Part shown: positions 8,337-18,000 of the stretch, one piece after another
Layout: each line of letters starts with the position of its first letter
How positions within the stretch are numbered: position 1 is the stretch's first letter
Assembly (NCBI RefSeq): GCF_014191875.1
Contig: NZ_JACHXD010000004.1
Coordinates: 310,001-374,000 of the forward strand
Reading direction: 5' to 3'
DNA from: Pseudoduganella violacea
Lineage (GTDB): Bacteria; Pseudomonadota; Gammaproteobacteria; Burkholderiales; Burkholderiaceae_D
Length of the DNA stretch: 64,000 nt
Notes under the pieces: model-generated
What the model was told of the DNA's origin: nothing
The model's input: only the letters and a program-made list of their open reading frames with translations
Databases searched by the model: none
Position numbers and translations under genes: made by a program

Positions 8337-9098
8337 ATGCCTCCTGTCCCGCCGCTGGAATTGCATACCATCGTCCTGATCGCCGCCGCCGGCCTGTTCG
8401 CCGGGGTGCAAAATGCGCTGGCCGGCGGCGGTTCCTTCATCACCTTCCCCGCCCTGCTGCTGGCCGGCCTGAATCCGCTGGCGGCGAATATGACCTCCAC
8501 CATCGCCATGTTCCCCAGCCAGGCCACGTCGGCCGTTGCCGGGCGCAAGCTGGTGGACGATGTGGGACCGCTGACTTTCCGCCAGATGTTCGTCATCAGC
8601 GTGGTGGGCGGCGTGCTGGGCGCCATCCTGCTGCGCATTACGCCGCCGACTTTCTTTGCGCGCCTGGTGCCATGGCTGGTGCTGTTCGCCACGTCGATGT
8701 TCGCCTGGGGCGCCTTCCGCAAGCAGCCCATGCACGCCGCCAGCAGCATGCCGAAAGGCGTGCTGGTGCTGGTGCAAAGCTGCATCGCCATCTATGGCGG
8801 CTACTTCGGCGGCGGCATCGGCTTCCTGATGCTGGCCGCGCTGACCATCGCCGGACAGCAGATCCGCGCCGCCACCGCCACCAAGAATATGCTGGCGATG
8901 GCGATGAACGCGGCGGCCACCGCCATCTTCGCCTTTTCCAGCTTGATCAGCTGGCCCGCCGCGCTGGCCCTGTGCGCGGGCGGCATTGCCGGCGGCCTGG
9001 CCGGCTCCTGGCTGATCTACCGCCTGCCGCCGCGCCTGATGCGGATTTTCGTCGTCATCGTGGGCGCGGTGCTGACCGTCTATATGTTCTTGCGCTGA
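8337..9098 (+). CDS. TauE/SafE family membrane permease (sulfite exporter-like)
   Basis: A 253-residue polytopic membrane protein with seven to eight hydrophobic helices and the TauE/SafE repeats: GLFAGVQNALAGGGSFITFP near the N-terminus and its counterpart GGYFGGGIGFLMLAALT in the second half. Members export sulfite or sulfonates or take up small organic anions. No enzyme of sulfur metabolism adjoins it, so substrate is open. It converges on the TonB-dependent receptor gene with 16 bases between them. No clear promoter was recognised in the 210 bases upstream. Confidence 0.88.
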   Translation: MPPVPPLELHTIVLIAAAGLFAGVQNALAGGGSFITFPALLLAGLNPLAANMTSTIAMFPSQATSAVAGRKLVDDVGPLTFRQMFVISVVGGVLGAILLRITPPTFFARLVPWLVLFATSMFAWGAFRKQPMHAASSMPKGVLVLVQSCIAIYGGYFGGGIGFLMLAALTIAGQQIRAATATKNMLAMAMNAAATAIFAFSSLISWPAALALCAGGIAGGLAGSWLIYRLPPRLMRIFVVIVGAVLTVYMFLR

Positions 9099-9114
9099 CG
9101 ATCCGCGCCCGGGT

Positions 9115-11181
9115 TCAGAAGCTGGCGCGCAGGGTCAGGCGGAAGTTGCGCCGCTCGGCCGGGTGGTAGTGTACGTCCTGCACGCCTTCGGCCGCTTCGC
9201 CCGGCAGGCGCGAGGCGTAGAAGTAGTCGATATCGCTGGCCTTGCGGTCGAATAGATTGAACACATCCAGCGACATCTGCCAGTTGCGGTTGAAGCGGTA
9301 GCCGGCGCGCAGATAGGCAATGGCCGTGCCTTTGGAGCGCTGGCTATTGTCTTCGATCAGCGGACGCGGGCCGAAATAGCGCATCTGGAAGGCGCCCGAC
9401 CATGGGCCGATATCGTTCACCGTGGCGCCGAAAGACGCCACCTTCTCCACCGCGCCGGGGATATGGTCGCCCGCCGCATCGGCTTCGCTGTAACGGCCGC
9501 GCGAGTAAGCCAGGTCCAGGTCGAACAGCAGCCAGCTGCGCGCCACGTAATGGTTATTCAGCTCGATACCGGAACGCTTGCTGGCGCGGCTCGGCGCCGT
9601 GTCGCCCGCGTCTCCAGAGAACACCAGCTCCGAGGCCGAACGCAGCGTCCACAACGCCAGCGAACTTTGCAAGCCGGGCAGCATCTCGCTGCGCGCGCCG
9701 ATTTCGCCGCCGCGCGTGCGCACCAGCGGCGTCACCGGCTCGATCGGCTCGCGTTCCTTAGGCGACAGGTGGGCCGTGGTGCCGCGCGCGTCGTTGCTGT
9801 GGAAGCCGGAACCGTAATTCAGGAAGAATTCGGTACTCTGCCATGGGCCCAGCACCAGGGACAGCTTGGGCGAGGTGATATGGGCGTTCACCTTGCCCGA
9901 GTTTTCCGCGATATTGCTGGCGACGTCGAAGCGGTAGCTGTCGTAGCGCAGGCCGGCGATGCTGCGCAGCCACGGCGTCCAGTGCAGGGTGTTCTCGTAA
10001 TAAGCGGCCAGGCTGGCTTCCTTCACCTTCGATTCGCTGACGGTGCCGAGCACCTGCTGGTTTTTGGTGGCCAGCAGCGACAGCGGCGAGATATGGTCGT
10101 AGCGCCCTTGCGCGCCGATCTTGTGGCTCATGCTGAAACCGCCCAGCGTGGCAGGCCAGCTGTGCGAGGCGGCAAAGCCCAGCATGCGGCGGCGTTCCGT
10201 CTGGCGGTTCTGGTCGCCGTTTTCCGGATCGTCGAGGAAGTAGGTGTGGTTGTTGAACAGGGTCAGGTCAGAGCGCACGGCGTACACATTGGCCTGGCTC
10301 TGCGCCTCGCCGCTGCGGCGTTTCCACTCTCCAGACAGGCTATAGCGCGCGGTGCGCCCGCCATCCGTCGGGTCGATGGCGTCGAAGGGATTCAGCGCCC
10401 CGCTTTCCACGGCGCGCAGCGGAATCTGGTTGCTGGCGTGCCAGGAACCCTTGTAGGCCATGGCGGTGACGGCATACTGGTCGGCGCCGCTCACGGTGCT
10501 GTAGCGCAGCACGCCGCTGTTCTTGCGGAAGGCTTCGGGATGGACCCATGGGCCATCGTTATGCGCCAGCTCCAGGCCATACAGCAGCGTGCCGCCGGCG
10601 GCCGCACTGGAACCGGCCAGCATGCCGCGCATATATCGGTTTTCGCCGACGGTGAGCGTCGCCATATTCTGTTTCAGCTGGTTGAACAGGGACATATGCG
10701 CCGCGCCGGCCGAAGCGAAGTCGCCCTCGTCGGCGTAGTACGGGCCTTTGCGGTAGGCGATGCGCTCCACCAGCTCGGGGATCAGGAAATTCAGGTCGGT
10801 ATAGCCCTGGCCATGGGCATGGGTGCGCATATTCACCGGCATGCCGTCGACAAAGGTGGCGAAGTCGGTGCCGTGGTCCAGATTGAAGCCGCGCAGGAAG
10901 TATTGGTTGGCCTTGCCGTCGCCGCTGTGCTGGGTGACGATCACGCCCGGCACGAATTCGAGCAGCTCGCCGGGACGCAGGGCCGGGCGGTTGGCGATCA
11001 GGGAGGCTTTGACCTGGCCCTGGCTGGCGGCGTCCGATGTGCCGACGCTGTTGTTGTAATGGCCGGTGACTTCCACCACGTCCAGCGGGACGACGGGAAC
11101 GGGTTTGTCCGCCTCTTCGGCGTAGGCATGAGGGAAGGCGGCCAGCAGGGATGCGGCCAGAATGGTGCTGCGCACGGTCAT
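9115..11181 (-). CDS. TonB-dependent outer-membrane receptor under a cobalamin riboswitch
   Basis: A 688-residue outer-membrane transporter. The signal peptide ends at HAYA, a TonB-box-like VPLDVVEVTG follows, then a plug domain (RPGELLEFVPGVIVTQHSG, NQYFLRGFNLDHGTDFATFVDG) and a 22-strand barrel ending in Phe (LRASF). It is not close to classical BtuB in its motifs. The long 5' leader is a cobalamin riboswitch, so it probably imports a corrinoid or a compound whose need depends on B12. I start at ATG 11181 because the upstream frame runs back into the riboswitch. The ligand is inferred only from the regulator. Confidence 0.9.
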   Translation of the reverse strand: MTVRSTILAASLLAAFPHAYAEEADKPVPVVPLDVVEVTGHYNNSVGTSDAASQGQVKASLIANRPALRPGELLEFVPGVIVTQHSGDGKANQYFLRGFNLDHGTDFATFVDGMPVNMRTHAHGQGYTDLNFLIPELVERIAYRKGPYYADEGDFASAGAAHMSLFNQLKQNMATLTVGENRYMRGMLAGSSAAAGGTLLYGLELAHNDGPWVHPEAFRKNSGVLRYSTVSGADQYAVTAMAYKGSWHASNQIPLRAVESGALNPFDAIDPTDGGRTARYSLSGEWKRRSGEAQSQANVYAVRSDLTLFNNHTYFLDDPENGDQNRQTERRRMLGFAASHSWPATLGGFSMSHKIGAQGRYDHISPLSLLATKNQQVLGTVSESKVKEASLAAYYENTLHWTPWLRSIAGLRYDSYRFDVASNIAENSGKVNAHITSPKLSLVLGPWQSTEFFLNYGSGFHSNDARGTTAHLSPKEREPIEPVTPLVRTRGGEIGARSEMLPGLQSSLALWTLRSASELVFSGDAGDTAPSRASKRSGIELNNHYVARSWLLFDLDLAYSRGRYSEADAAGDHIPGAVEKVASFGATVNDIGPWSGAFQMRYFGPRPLIEDNSQRSKGTAIAYLRAGYRFNRNWQMSLDVFNLFDRKASDIDYFYASRLPGEAAEGVQDVHYHPAERRNFRLTLRASF

Positions 11182-11237
11182 GGAAAATCCATCTTTGAAT
11201 GCAATCCGGCCCACCTCCCCGTGGGCGCGATTGAACA

Positions 11238-11259
11238 GAAGCGCGGGATGGCGCGCTTC
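11238..11259 (-). promoter_or_regulatory. Hairpin in riboswitch expression platform
   Basis: A perfect 8-bp inverted repeat GAAGCGCG/CGCGCTTC with a 6-nt loop lies just 3' of the riboswitch core and before the receptor start codon. It lacks a strong U tract, so it may act on translation rather than as an intrinsic terminator. Confidence 0.5.
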
Positions 11260-11266
11260 CACCTGT

Positions 11267-11428
11267 CTGGCCGGTATCCGGGCTGGCAAGTCGAACCGTC
11301 CCACCTTCCCATGCCGAATGCACAGTGGTTGTTGAGGGACAGCCTGCCGTCGGAAGACGGCGCTTGCTTACCGTTGCGGGGGCAGCACACCTTGGCCGCG
11401 ATGCGGCTTGTGTTTCCCGTTTAACTGG
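11267..11428 (-). promoter_or_regulatory. Cobalamin (AdoCbl) riboswitch
   Basis: On the minus strand the leader holds the conserved cobalamin-aptamer blocks in order: AAACGGGAAACAC near 11420, GCTGCCCCCGCAACGGTAAG around 11365-11385, CACTG with GGGAAGG near 11300-11325, and the B12-box region AGCCCGGATACCGGCC at about 11269-11285. A GC-rich hairpin (11427-11446) sits at its 5' side. The family shuts off B12-related transport or synthesis genes when cobalamin is plentiful. The gene controlled is the TonB-dependent receptor. Confidence 0.93.
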
Positions 11429-11491
11429 GCGCGAGAGTTCGCGCCCGGGCACCAAACGGTGGGCATTATACGTTTATCAACACCAGCCGGT

Positions 11492-11887
11492 CTAGTGGCA
11501 GGGTTTGCCCAGGGTCTGCAGGATGGGGCAGTCGGGGCGCTGGTCGCCGTGGCAGGAATCGGCCAGGCTGGCCAGGGTGTCGCGCATTTCGCTCAGTTCA
11601 CGGATGCGCTGGTTCAGTTCATCGACATGGGCCAGGGCGATGGCCTTGACGTCGGCGCTGGCGCGCTCGTTGTTCTGCCACAGCGAGAGCAGGTCGCGGA
11701 TCTGCTCCAGCGAAAAGCCCAGGTTGCGCGCGCGCTTGATGAAGCGCAGCGCATGCAGGTCCTTGTCGGTGTAAATGCGGTAACCGCTGTCGCTGCGCCG
11801 GCTCTCGCTGACCAGTCCTATGCTTTCGTAATAGCGGATCATCTTGGCGCTGACGCCCGATGCGGTGGCCGCCTGTCCTATATTCAT
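11492..11887 (-). CDS. cueR: CueR-like Cu(I)-responsive MerR regulator
   Basis: A 131-residue MerR protein: N-terminal winged helix ([38 protein letters not shown]), a long dimerisation helix, and the C-terminal metal loop [10 protein letters not shown]. Cys112 and Cys120 sit eight apart and position 77 is Ser, exactly the features of monovalent-metal (Cu/Ag) sensors of the CueR type. It starts inside the last bases of copA (4-base overlap), so it is made from the copA transcript and should activate both copA and copZ promoters. Two further Cys-His residues end the protein. Confidence 0.93.
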   Translation of the reverse strand: MNIGQAATASGVSAKMIRYYESIGLVSESRRSDSGYRIYTDKDLHALRFIKRARNLGFSLEQIRDLLSLWQNNERASADVKAIALAHVDELNQRIRELSEMRDTLASLADSCHGDQRPDCPILQTLGKPCH

Positions 11888-14097
11888 TCCTGCTCCTTGA
11901 GTGCTTGCCAGCGGCGCAGCAGCAAGGCGTTGCTGATCACGCTGACGGAACTGAGCGCCATCGCCGCTCCGGCCAGCATGGGATTCAGCAGGCCGAACGC
12001 CGCCAGCGGAATACCCGCCAGATTGTAGACGAAAGCCCAGAACAGGTTCTGGCGGATCTTGTTGAAGGTGCGGCGTGAAATGTCGATGGCGTCGGCCACC
12101 AGCAGCGGATCGCCGCGCATCAGGGTGATGCCGGCGGCGTGCATGGCCACGTCGGTGCCGGTGGACATGGCGATGCCCACATCGGCCGCCGCCAGCGCCG
12201 GCGCGTCGTTGATGCCGTCGCCCACCATGGCGATGCGCGCGCCGGCCCGGCCTTCGGTCTTGATGCGTTCGATGTGCTGGGTCTTATCGGCCGGCAGCAG
12301 GCCGGCGACAAAGCTGCCCACGCCGGTCTGCGCGGCGACCGCCTGGGCGCTGCCCTGATTGTCGCCGGTGAGCATGACGGTGGCGATGCCGCGGCTGTGC
12401 AGGCGGCGCACGGCAGCGGCGGCATGCGGCTTGACCTGGTCGGCAAAAGCCAACAGGCCGAGCAACTGCTTGCCGCGCGCGTCGGCCAGCCAGGACACGG
12501 TGTGGCCGCCCCGCTCCAGCACTTCGGCTTGGGCTTGCAGCGGCGCGGTATCGATCTTCTGTTCTTCCAGCAGGCGGGTACTGCCCAGCAGAAGGCGCAG
12601 GCCGTCCACGCTGGCGGCCAGGCCGCGTCCGGCCAGGGCGGTAATGGCGCTGCCATCCAGGCTGGCCGGGGCGCCGCCCGCCTCGATGGCGCCGCGCTCC
12701 GCATCCAGCACGGCGCGCGCCAGCGAGTGTTCGCTGCCGCGCTGCACGGCGGCGGCCAGTTGCAGCAGGCGTTCTTTATCGATGCCATGCGGGATCAGGG
12801 CCGCCAATGCGGGTTTGCCCTGGGTCAGGGTGCCGGTCTTGTCGAATACCACGGTGCCGACCTGGTAGGCCATTTCCAGCGCTTCCGCGTCCTTGATCAG
12901 AATGCCGTGGCGCGCCGCCACGCCGGTGCCGGCCATGATGGCGGCCGGCGTGGCCAGGCCGAGGGCGCAGGGACAGGCGATCACCAGCACTGCCACCGCA
13001 TTGATGGTGGCCCGCTCGATATCGCCGCTGACGAACCACCAGCCCAAGAGGGTAAGCAGGGCCAATACCAGCACCACCGGCACGAAGACGGCGCTGACGC
13101 GGTCCACCAGGTGCTGCACCGGCGCCTTCTCGGCCTGGGCATCCTCCACCAGGCGGATGATGCGCGCCAGCGTGGTTTCGGCGCCGGTGGCGCTGGTGCG
13201 CACCAGCAGCAGGCCGTCGCCGTTGATGGCGCCGCCCGTCACGCGGTCGCCGGCATGGCGCGCCACCGGCAGGCTTTCGCCGGTGATCAGGGATTCATCC
13301 ACATGGCTGCTGCCCTCGACCACCTCGCCATCGACGGCGATGCGCTCGCCGGGCCGCACCACCACCAGGTCGCCCAGGCGCACTTCGGCGATCGGCATAT
13401 CCACATCGCCTTGCGGGCCGCGCACCCGCGCCGCTTCGGGACGCAGGGTCTGCAGGGCACGGATGGCCGACGTGGTCTGGCGCTTGGCGCGCGCCTCCAG
13501 CCACTTGCCCAGCAGGACCAGGGTGATGACCACGGCCGACGCCTCGAAATACAGGTGGGCCATGGCCCCGCCCGAGAGCACCAGATAGACGCTCAAGCCG
13601 TAAGCGGCGCTGGTGCCGAGGGCCACCAGCAAGTCCATATTGCCCGCTCCAGCGCGCGCCGCCTTCCAGCCGGCCTTGTAGAAGCGCGCGCCGAAGACGA
13701 ATTGCACGGGGGTGGCCAGCAGCCATTGCAGCCAGCCGTCCAGCATCAGGTGGCCGCCGAACCAGCCGGCCACCATGGGCGCCATCAGCGGCAGGGACAA
13801 CAGCGCGGAAAGGATGAGCGGCAGGGCCGACGCCGGCTCGGCGTCCTTGGCGGCAGCGCTGGGCGGCGCGTCAGGCGCCACCGGCGCGGCGTCGTAGCCG
13901 GCTTTTTCGACCGCCTGGCGCAGCGCGCCAAACTCCAGCGGATCGGCCGACTCGATGCGGGCCGTTTCCGTCGCCAGGTTGACGCTGGCCTTGCCCACGC
14001 CGGGCACGGCGGCCAGCGCCTTTTCAACGCGGGCGACGCAGGAGGCGCAGGTCATGCCGTCGATGCGGACGGTCTGGGTATAGGTGGAACTCGTCAC
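11884..14097 (-). CDS. copA: Cu(I)-exporting P1B-type ATPase
   Basis: A 737-residue P-type ATPase for copper export across the inner membrane. It has one N-terminal HMA domain ([15 protein letters not shown], residues about 14-70), six to eight membrane helices with the Cu-binding CPC ([13 protein letters not shown], near 374), the phosphorylation site DKTGTLTQG near 418, and the hinge [18 protein letters not shown]. Length and motif order are standard for CopA. A CueR-type promoter precedes it and cueR follows with a 4-base overlap. Confidence 0.95.
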   Translation of the reverse strand: MTSSTYTQTVRIDGMTCASCVARVEKALAAVPGVGKASVNLATETARIESADPLEFGALRQAVEKAGYDAAPVAPDAPPSAAAKDAEPASALPLILSALLSLPLMAPMVAGWFGGHLMLDGWLQWLLATPVQFVFGARFYKAGWKAARAGAGNMDLLVALGTSAAYGLSVYLVLSGGAMAHLYFEASAVVITLVLLGKWLEARAKRQTTSAIRALQTLRPEAARVRGPQGDVDMPIAEVRLGDLVVVRPGERIAVDGEVVEGSSHVDESLITGESLPVARHAGDRVTGGAINGDGLLLVRTSATGAETTLARIIRLVEDAQAEKAPVQHLVDRVSAVFVPVVLVLALLTLLGWWFVSGDIERATINAVAVLVIACPCALGLATPAAIMAGTGVAARHGILIKDAEALEMAYQVGTVVFDKTGTLTQGKPALAALIPHGIDKERLLQLAAAVQRGSEHSLARAVLDAERGAIEAGGAPASLDGSAITALAGRGLAASVDGLRLLLGSTRLLEEQKIDTAPLQAQAEVLERGGHTVSWLADARGKQLLGLLAFADQVKPHAAAAVRRLHSRGIATVMLTGDNQGSAQAVAAQTGVGSFVAGLLPADKTQHIERIKTEGRAGARIAMVGDGINDAPALAAADVGIAMSTGTDVAMHAAGITLMRGDPLLVADAIDISRRTFNKIRQNLFWAFVYNLAGIPLAAFGLLNPMLAGAAMALSSVSVISNALLLRRWQALKEQE

Positions 14098-14126
14098 GGG
14101 ATACTCCTCTGCCTGAATATAGCGCC

Positions 14127-14157
14127 AGCATCAAGTATCCCATGATGGGAAGGTCAA
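14127..14157 (-). promoter_or_regulatory. CueR-type promoter of copA
   Basis: Read on the minus strand, TTGACC (14157-14152) is followed by CTTCCC and a 13-base palindrome TCCCATGATGGGA (14138-14150); the next hexamer at 19-base spacing is GATGCT, a weak -10. The TTGACCTTCCC half is identical to the copZ promoter at 4759. Confidence 0.8.
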
Positions 14158-14176
14158 GCATTTTTTGCGAAACGGT

Positions 14177-15061
14177 TCAGCGCACCTCGCAATCGACCGT
14201 TTTGCCCTTGCCGCTCTCGCTGCCGGGATTGGCCTGGGCGGCCGGACTGGCGGGCGCGCTGAAGGCCGGCGGCGGGGTGAATTGCAGGCCCGGATTAGCC
14301 GGCAAGACGATGGGCGGCAGCGTCGTGCTGGGCACGTAGCCGAACTGGCCGGCGCTGAAATTCAGCCCGCCGCCGCCATTGCTGACATTGATCTGGCCCG
14401 CCACCACCTGCACATACAGGCCGGCGGGACGCGCTCCGCCTGCCGGCAGCGCGGGTTGCGCCATCTGGGCCAGTTGCAGCGGCGCGGGCGGCAAACTGTC
14501 CAGCGCCAGCGCCGCCGTGCTGGCGCCCAGGAAGCGCCGGGCCGAGGCCAGCGCCGGCGCCTCGTCCGGCGCCACATACTCGACGATGAAGGTGGTGCCG
14601 CGGATGCCGATGGTGGCGGCCGGCGTCTTGAGCGAGAATTTTTCCTTATTGCGCTGCCCCAGCAGGCCGGTAATCGAGCGCAGGCCGCCCTTCACCAGGC
14701 TGAAATGGGCCTGGTCGCCTTCGGGCTTGCCCTTGTCGAAGCTGAAGTTCTCGATCGTCATGGTGGACGCGGGCCGCAGCGTGATCTCGCTATTGTCGAT
14801 GAAGCGCAGCATGGCGTAAGTGTTTTTCTCGGTGACCAGGGTGTCGCCGTTCTCCACCTCGGACTTGAGCGAGAGGATCTTGACCGCGCCATTGGTTTTC
14901 TTCGCCAGCAGCGGCCCGCTCAGCTGCACCACCGTGCCGGCCACCGCCGCCCAGGCCTGCATCGCGGTCAGCCACAGGGCGGCGCACAGGCCGGCCTGCA
15001 GCAGCAGGCGGCCAAGGACGGCTGCCTCAATTGCAGTACATTTTGGGTGCGGCTTTCTCAT
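14177..15061 (-). CDS. FecR-domain periplasmic protein
   Basis: A 294-residue exported protein. An N-terminal hydrophobic segment ending AMQAWA is a likely signal peptide, then a FecR domain (GDTLVTEKNTYAMLRFIDNS, ITLRPASTMTIENFSF, LKTPAATIGIRGTTFIV). The C-terminal third is Pro/Ala/Gly-rich and seems disordered. Stand-alone FecR proteins without a sigma factor often sit beside CHASE2 cyclases or surface proteins; both occur here. Its ATG lies inside the 3' end of the TpsA gene (35-base overlap), so it is co-translated with tpsA. The ligand is unknown. Confidence 0.85.
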   Translation of the reverse strand: MRKPHPKCTAIEAAVLGRLLLQAGLCAALWLTAMQAWAAVAGTVVQLSGPLLAKKTNGAVKILSLKSEVENGDTLVTEKNTYAMLRFIDNSEITLRPASTMTIENFSFDKGKPEGDQAHFSLVKGGLRSITGLLGQRNKEKFSLKTPAATIGIRGTTFIVEYVAPDEAPALASARRFLGASTAALALDSLPPAPLQLAQMAQPALPAGGARPAGLYVQVVAGQINVSNGGGGLNFSAGQFGYVPSTTLPPIVLPANPGLQFTPPPAFSAPASPAAQANPGSESGKGKTVDCEVR

Positions 15062-18000
15062 TTTTGCTTCCAGTCTTCTCGGTGGCGGAATTGCCCTTGC
15101 TGCCCTCTTCCTTCTTCTCCTGCTTCTTGTCCTCGCTCTTCGCTGTGGAAGAACTTGAGCCGGAGGCGTCGGCCAGCATCTGCGTCTGCGTATTGACGAC
15201 GCTGACGACCTGGTTCACCGCCTGCTGCACCGGCTTGACCGGCTCCTGTGCCGTGGGCGGCGCAATCACCTGACAGATCGGCAGCGAGGGCGTGAGCTGG
15301 CACAGGTCGACGCTGACCGGCGGAGGCGTAACGGGTGGCGGCTCGGCCGGCGGCGGGTTCACCGGCGGTGGATTCACCGGTGGCGGTTCAACCGGTGGTG
15401 GCGGCGTGACCGGCGGCGGCTCGACCGGTGGCGGCGGATTGGTCGGCGGCGGCTCGACCGGCGGCGGTGGCGTCACCGGCGGCGGTTCCACTGGCGGCGG
15501 CGGATTGGTCGGCGGTGGATCGACCGGCGGCGGCGTGTTCTGGTTCGGCAGCGTCACCAGCCTGCCCGGCGCTGCCTGCACCGTGGTCGCATCCACACCA
15601 GTAATCGACTGGCCCGCCGCCAGCTTGATGGCGCCGCTGGCGGACGTGACCAACGCGCCCGAAGCGAAGGACAGCACGTCCGCAGCGGAGCCGCTGGCGC
15701 CTGCCACCAGCTCGATATCGCCGCTGGCGCTGCTGACCGTGCCGGCGATGCTGAGCGGACTATGCGCCACCAGCGTGATTTTGCCGCTATCGCTGCGCAC
15801 CAGGCCAGCGGCCGGCACGTCGGTCGCGCCGGTATTGTTCAAGGTGACGGAGCCGGTATTGCCGTCGGCCAGTTTCAACTTGTACACCGTGAGCTTGCTG
15901 TCGTAGGCGGTGTTGTTGACATTGGTGATATTGATCGGCATGGCGCCGCTGGTGGCCGTGCTCTCCGCCGACAGACCGGCCACGCTGGTCAGCATCGCCA
16001 GGGACGCGCCGCCAATACTGCCGCCAGCCTTCATATCCAGTCGATTGGCGACAATCACGCCCTTGTCGGCCGCAGTGGCGCCATCGCTGCGCGAGAGCGA
16101 TCCGGCCACGTCCAGCGCTACATTACCATCCACTTTCAGGCCGCTCACATCGTAGTGGGCGCGGCTGCCGGCGGCGCCGGTCATGCGGGCAATCGTCAGG
16201 CCTTGGCTGTTATTGAAGCTGAAATCGCCTTTCACCATGCCGGCCAGATTTTCTACCTTGTTGCCGGCGTCGTTCAGCACCACGCCATTGCCGGCATCAA
16301 TGCCAAGATCGCGCACATCGATGGCGCCGGTTTGCAGTATGCCCGCGCCGGTAATCAGGCCGATACGGGTCGTGATGGCATTGCGCTGGGTAATGCCGGC
16401 GCTGCTGCCGATGCCTGCCACGCTGATCGCACCCGCCGCGTTCTGCTGATCGCTGGAGCCGATGCCCACGGTCGGCGCTTCGATATTCGCCAGCTGGGTC
16501 AGCGACAAACAGTTGGCGCAGACCGCGCCGACCGAAATCGCCTTGCCCGAGGTGACGGGTGCGATGCTGACCATATCGGCCTTCAGCTTGCCCGCAATGT
16601 CGGCGCTATCGGTACGAATATCGATTTTTGCCGCGTTCAGCGTGGCTTGCACGCCCAGCGCGGGCGCTTTCAGATCCAGGCTGGCGCCCGGCAGGCTCAC
16701 ATCGCCCGCGACATTGATCGCGCTGGCCGACAGCAGGGCCACCTCATTTGCCTGGATCGAAGCCAACATCTCCTGCGACAACAGAATGGAGCCGGTGGTC
16801 ACGCCCGCGCCGCCCAGCTGCAAGGCCTTGGACGATGTGCCAGAATCGAGCGCCACCACGCCGGTCTGGCCGTTCGCCACCAGTCCCTTGCCCGCGCCGC
16901 TGGCCAGCAGAAAATCGCTGCCGTTCAGATGGATATTGCGCGCCGTGATCAGACCGGTGCTGCCGATATAGCCGCCCGCCGTGGCAAACAGGTCGACCGG
17001 CAAGGTGACGCTGTCATTCAGATTGATATTGTCGCTGGCGTTCAGCCACAGGCCGCTGCGCAGCTTCGCCGCGCTCAGGTCCAGCGCATCGACCACGATG
17101 CTGGTGCCGCTGCTGCCGGAAGCCGATTGCACAAACAGCGCATCGGCGCTGATGGTTTTGATTTCGTCGCTGGAAAGGCCGAGGGTGGAGGCATCGTCGA
17201 TCGCGCCCGCGCCGATCTTCACCAATCGTCCGCTGCCCGGCATGATGGTGACGGCGCCATCGGCTGTCGCCGCACCGCCTTCAGCGCTGATGGACGATGC
17301 CGGGTCAAGACTGACCTGGCCGGCGATCAGGTTCACGCGGCGCGCCGCCACCGTGGCGCCGCTGTCCAGCGCGACGGCGCCGCCTTTTGCATCCAGCGTC
17401 ACGTTCGAGCCGGCGACACTGGCGTGCGAGGGCGCATCCTTGTTGCCGATATGGATAGCGCTGCCGCCCAGGCGCACCATCTGGCCGGCGCCGTTCAACG
17501 CCTCGGCCACATCGAGCTGGCCGCCGGTTTCGATGTTCAAGGCAGCATTGGTGCCGCTCCCGCTGCCGCTGGATGAGAGCGAAACGCCCTTGCCGTCCAC
17601 ACCCACTTTCAGCACGCCGGCATTGCGGAAATTGAAGCGGGCCACATTCTGCGCGGCCACCGCGCCAACCTGATTGTTGGCCGCCATCATATCCACACCG
17701 TCTGGCGCCGTCAGCAACAGCGCGGCGGCGCTCAATGGCGCATTGTCGTACTGTCCGATAAAGCCGGCGCCGGTCAGCTTGACGCGGCCACTGGCGCTGA
17801 TGCCTTGCGCCGTCTGTCCATTGCCGACACGTAGGAAGCTGGCATTGCTGCGGAACAGGAAGTCGCCGCCGCTGGCGCTGCCGCTGATATTGGCGATCTG
17901 GTTATCGCCTTCCAGCGCGACCGACGTGCCGCTGGCATTCAGGCTCTGCGCCGTCAGCTTGCCGCCCTGGCTGATCGCGCCAGCGCTGGACAGGCCCAGT

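Noticed and set aside
9463..11424. Long plus-strand open frame (653 codons) opposite the TonB receptor
   Set aside because: It is a shadow of high GC codon bias: no family motifs, it crosses the riboswitch, and the opposite strand encodes a clear receptor.
12139..14145. Long plus-strand open frame (668 codons) opposite copA
   Set aside because: Composition is His/Gln/Arg-rich as in antisense frames, with no recognisable domain; copA on the other strand has all its motifs.
15762..17576. Long plus-strand frames antisense to tpsA
   Set aside because: Low-complexity His/Gly/Ala translation mirrors the tpsA repeats; no start signal or family features.
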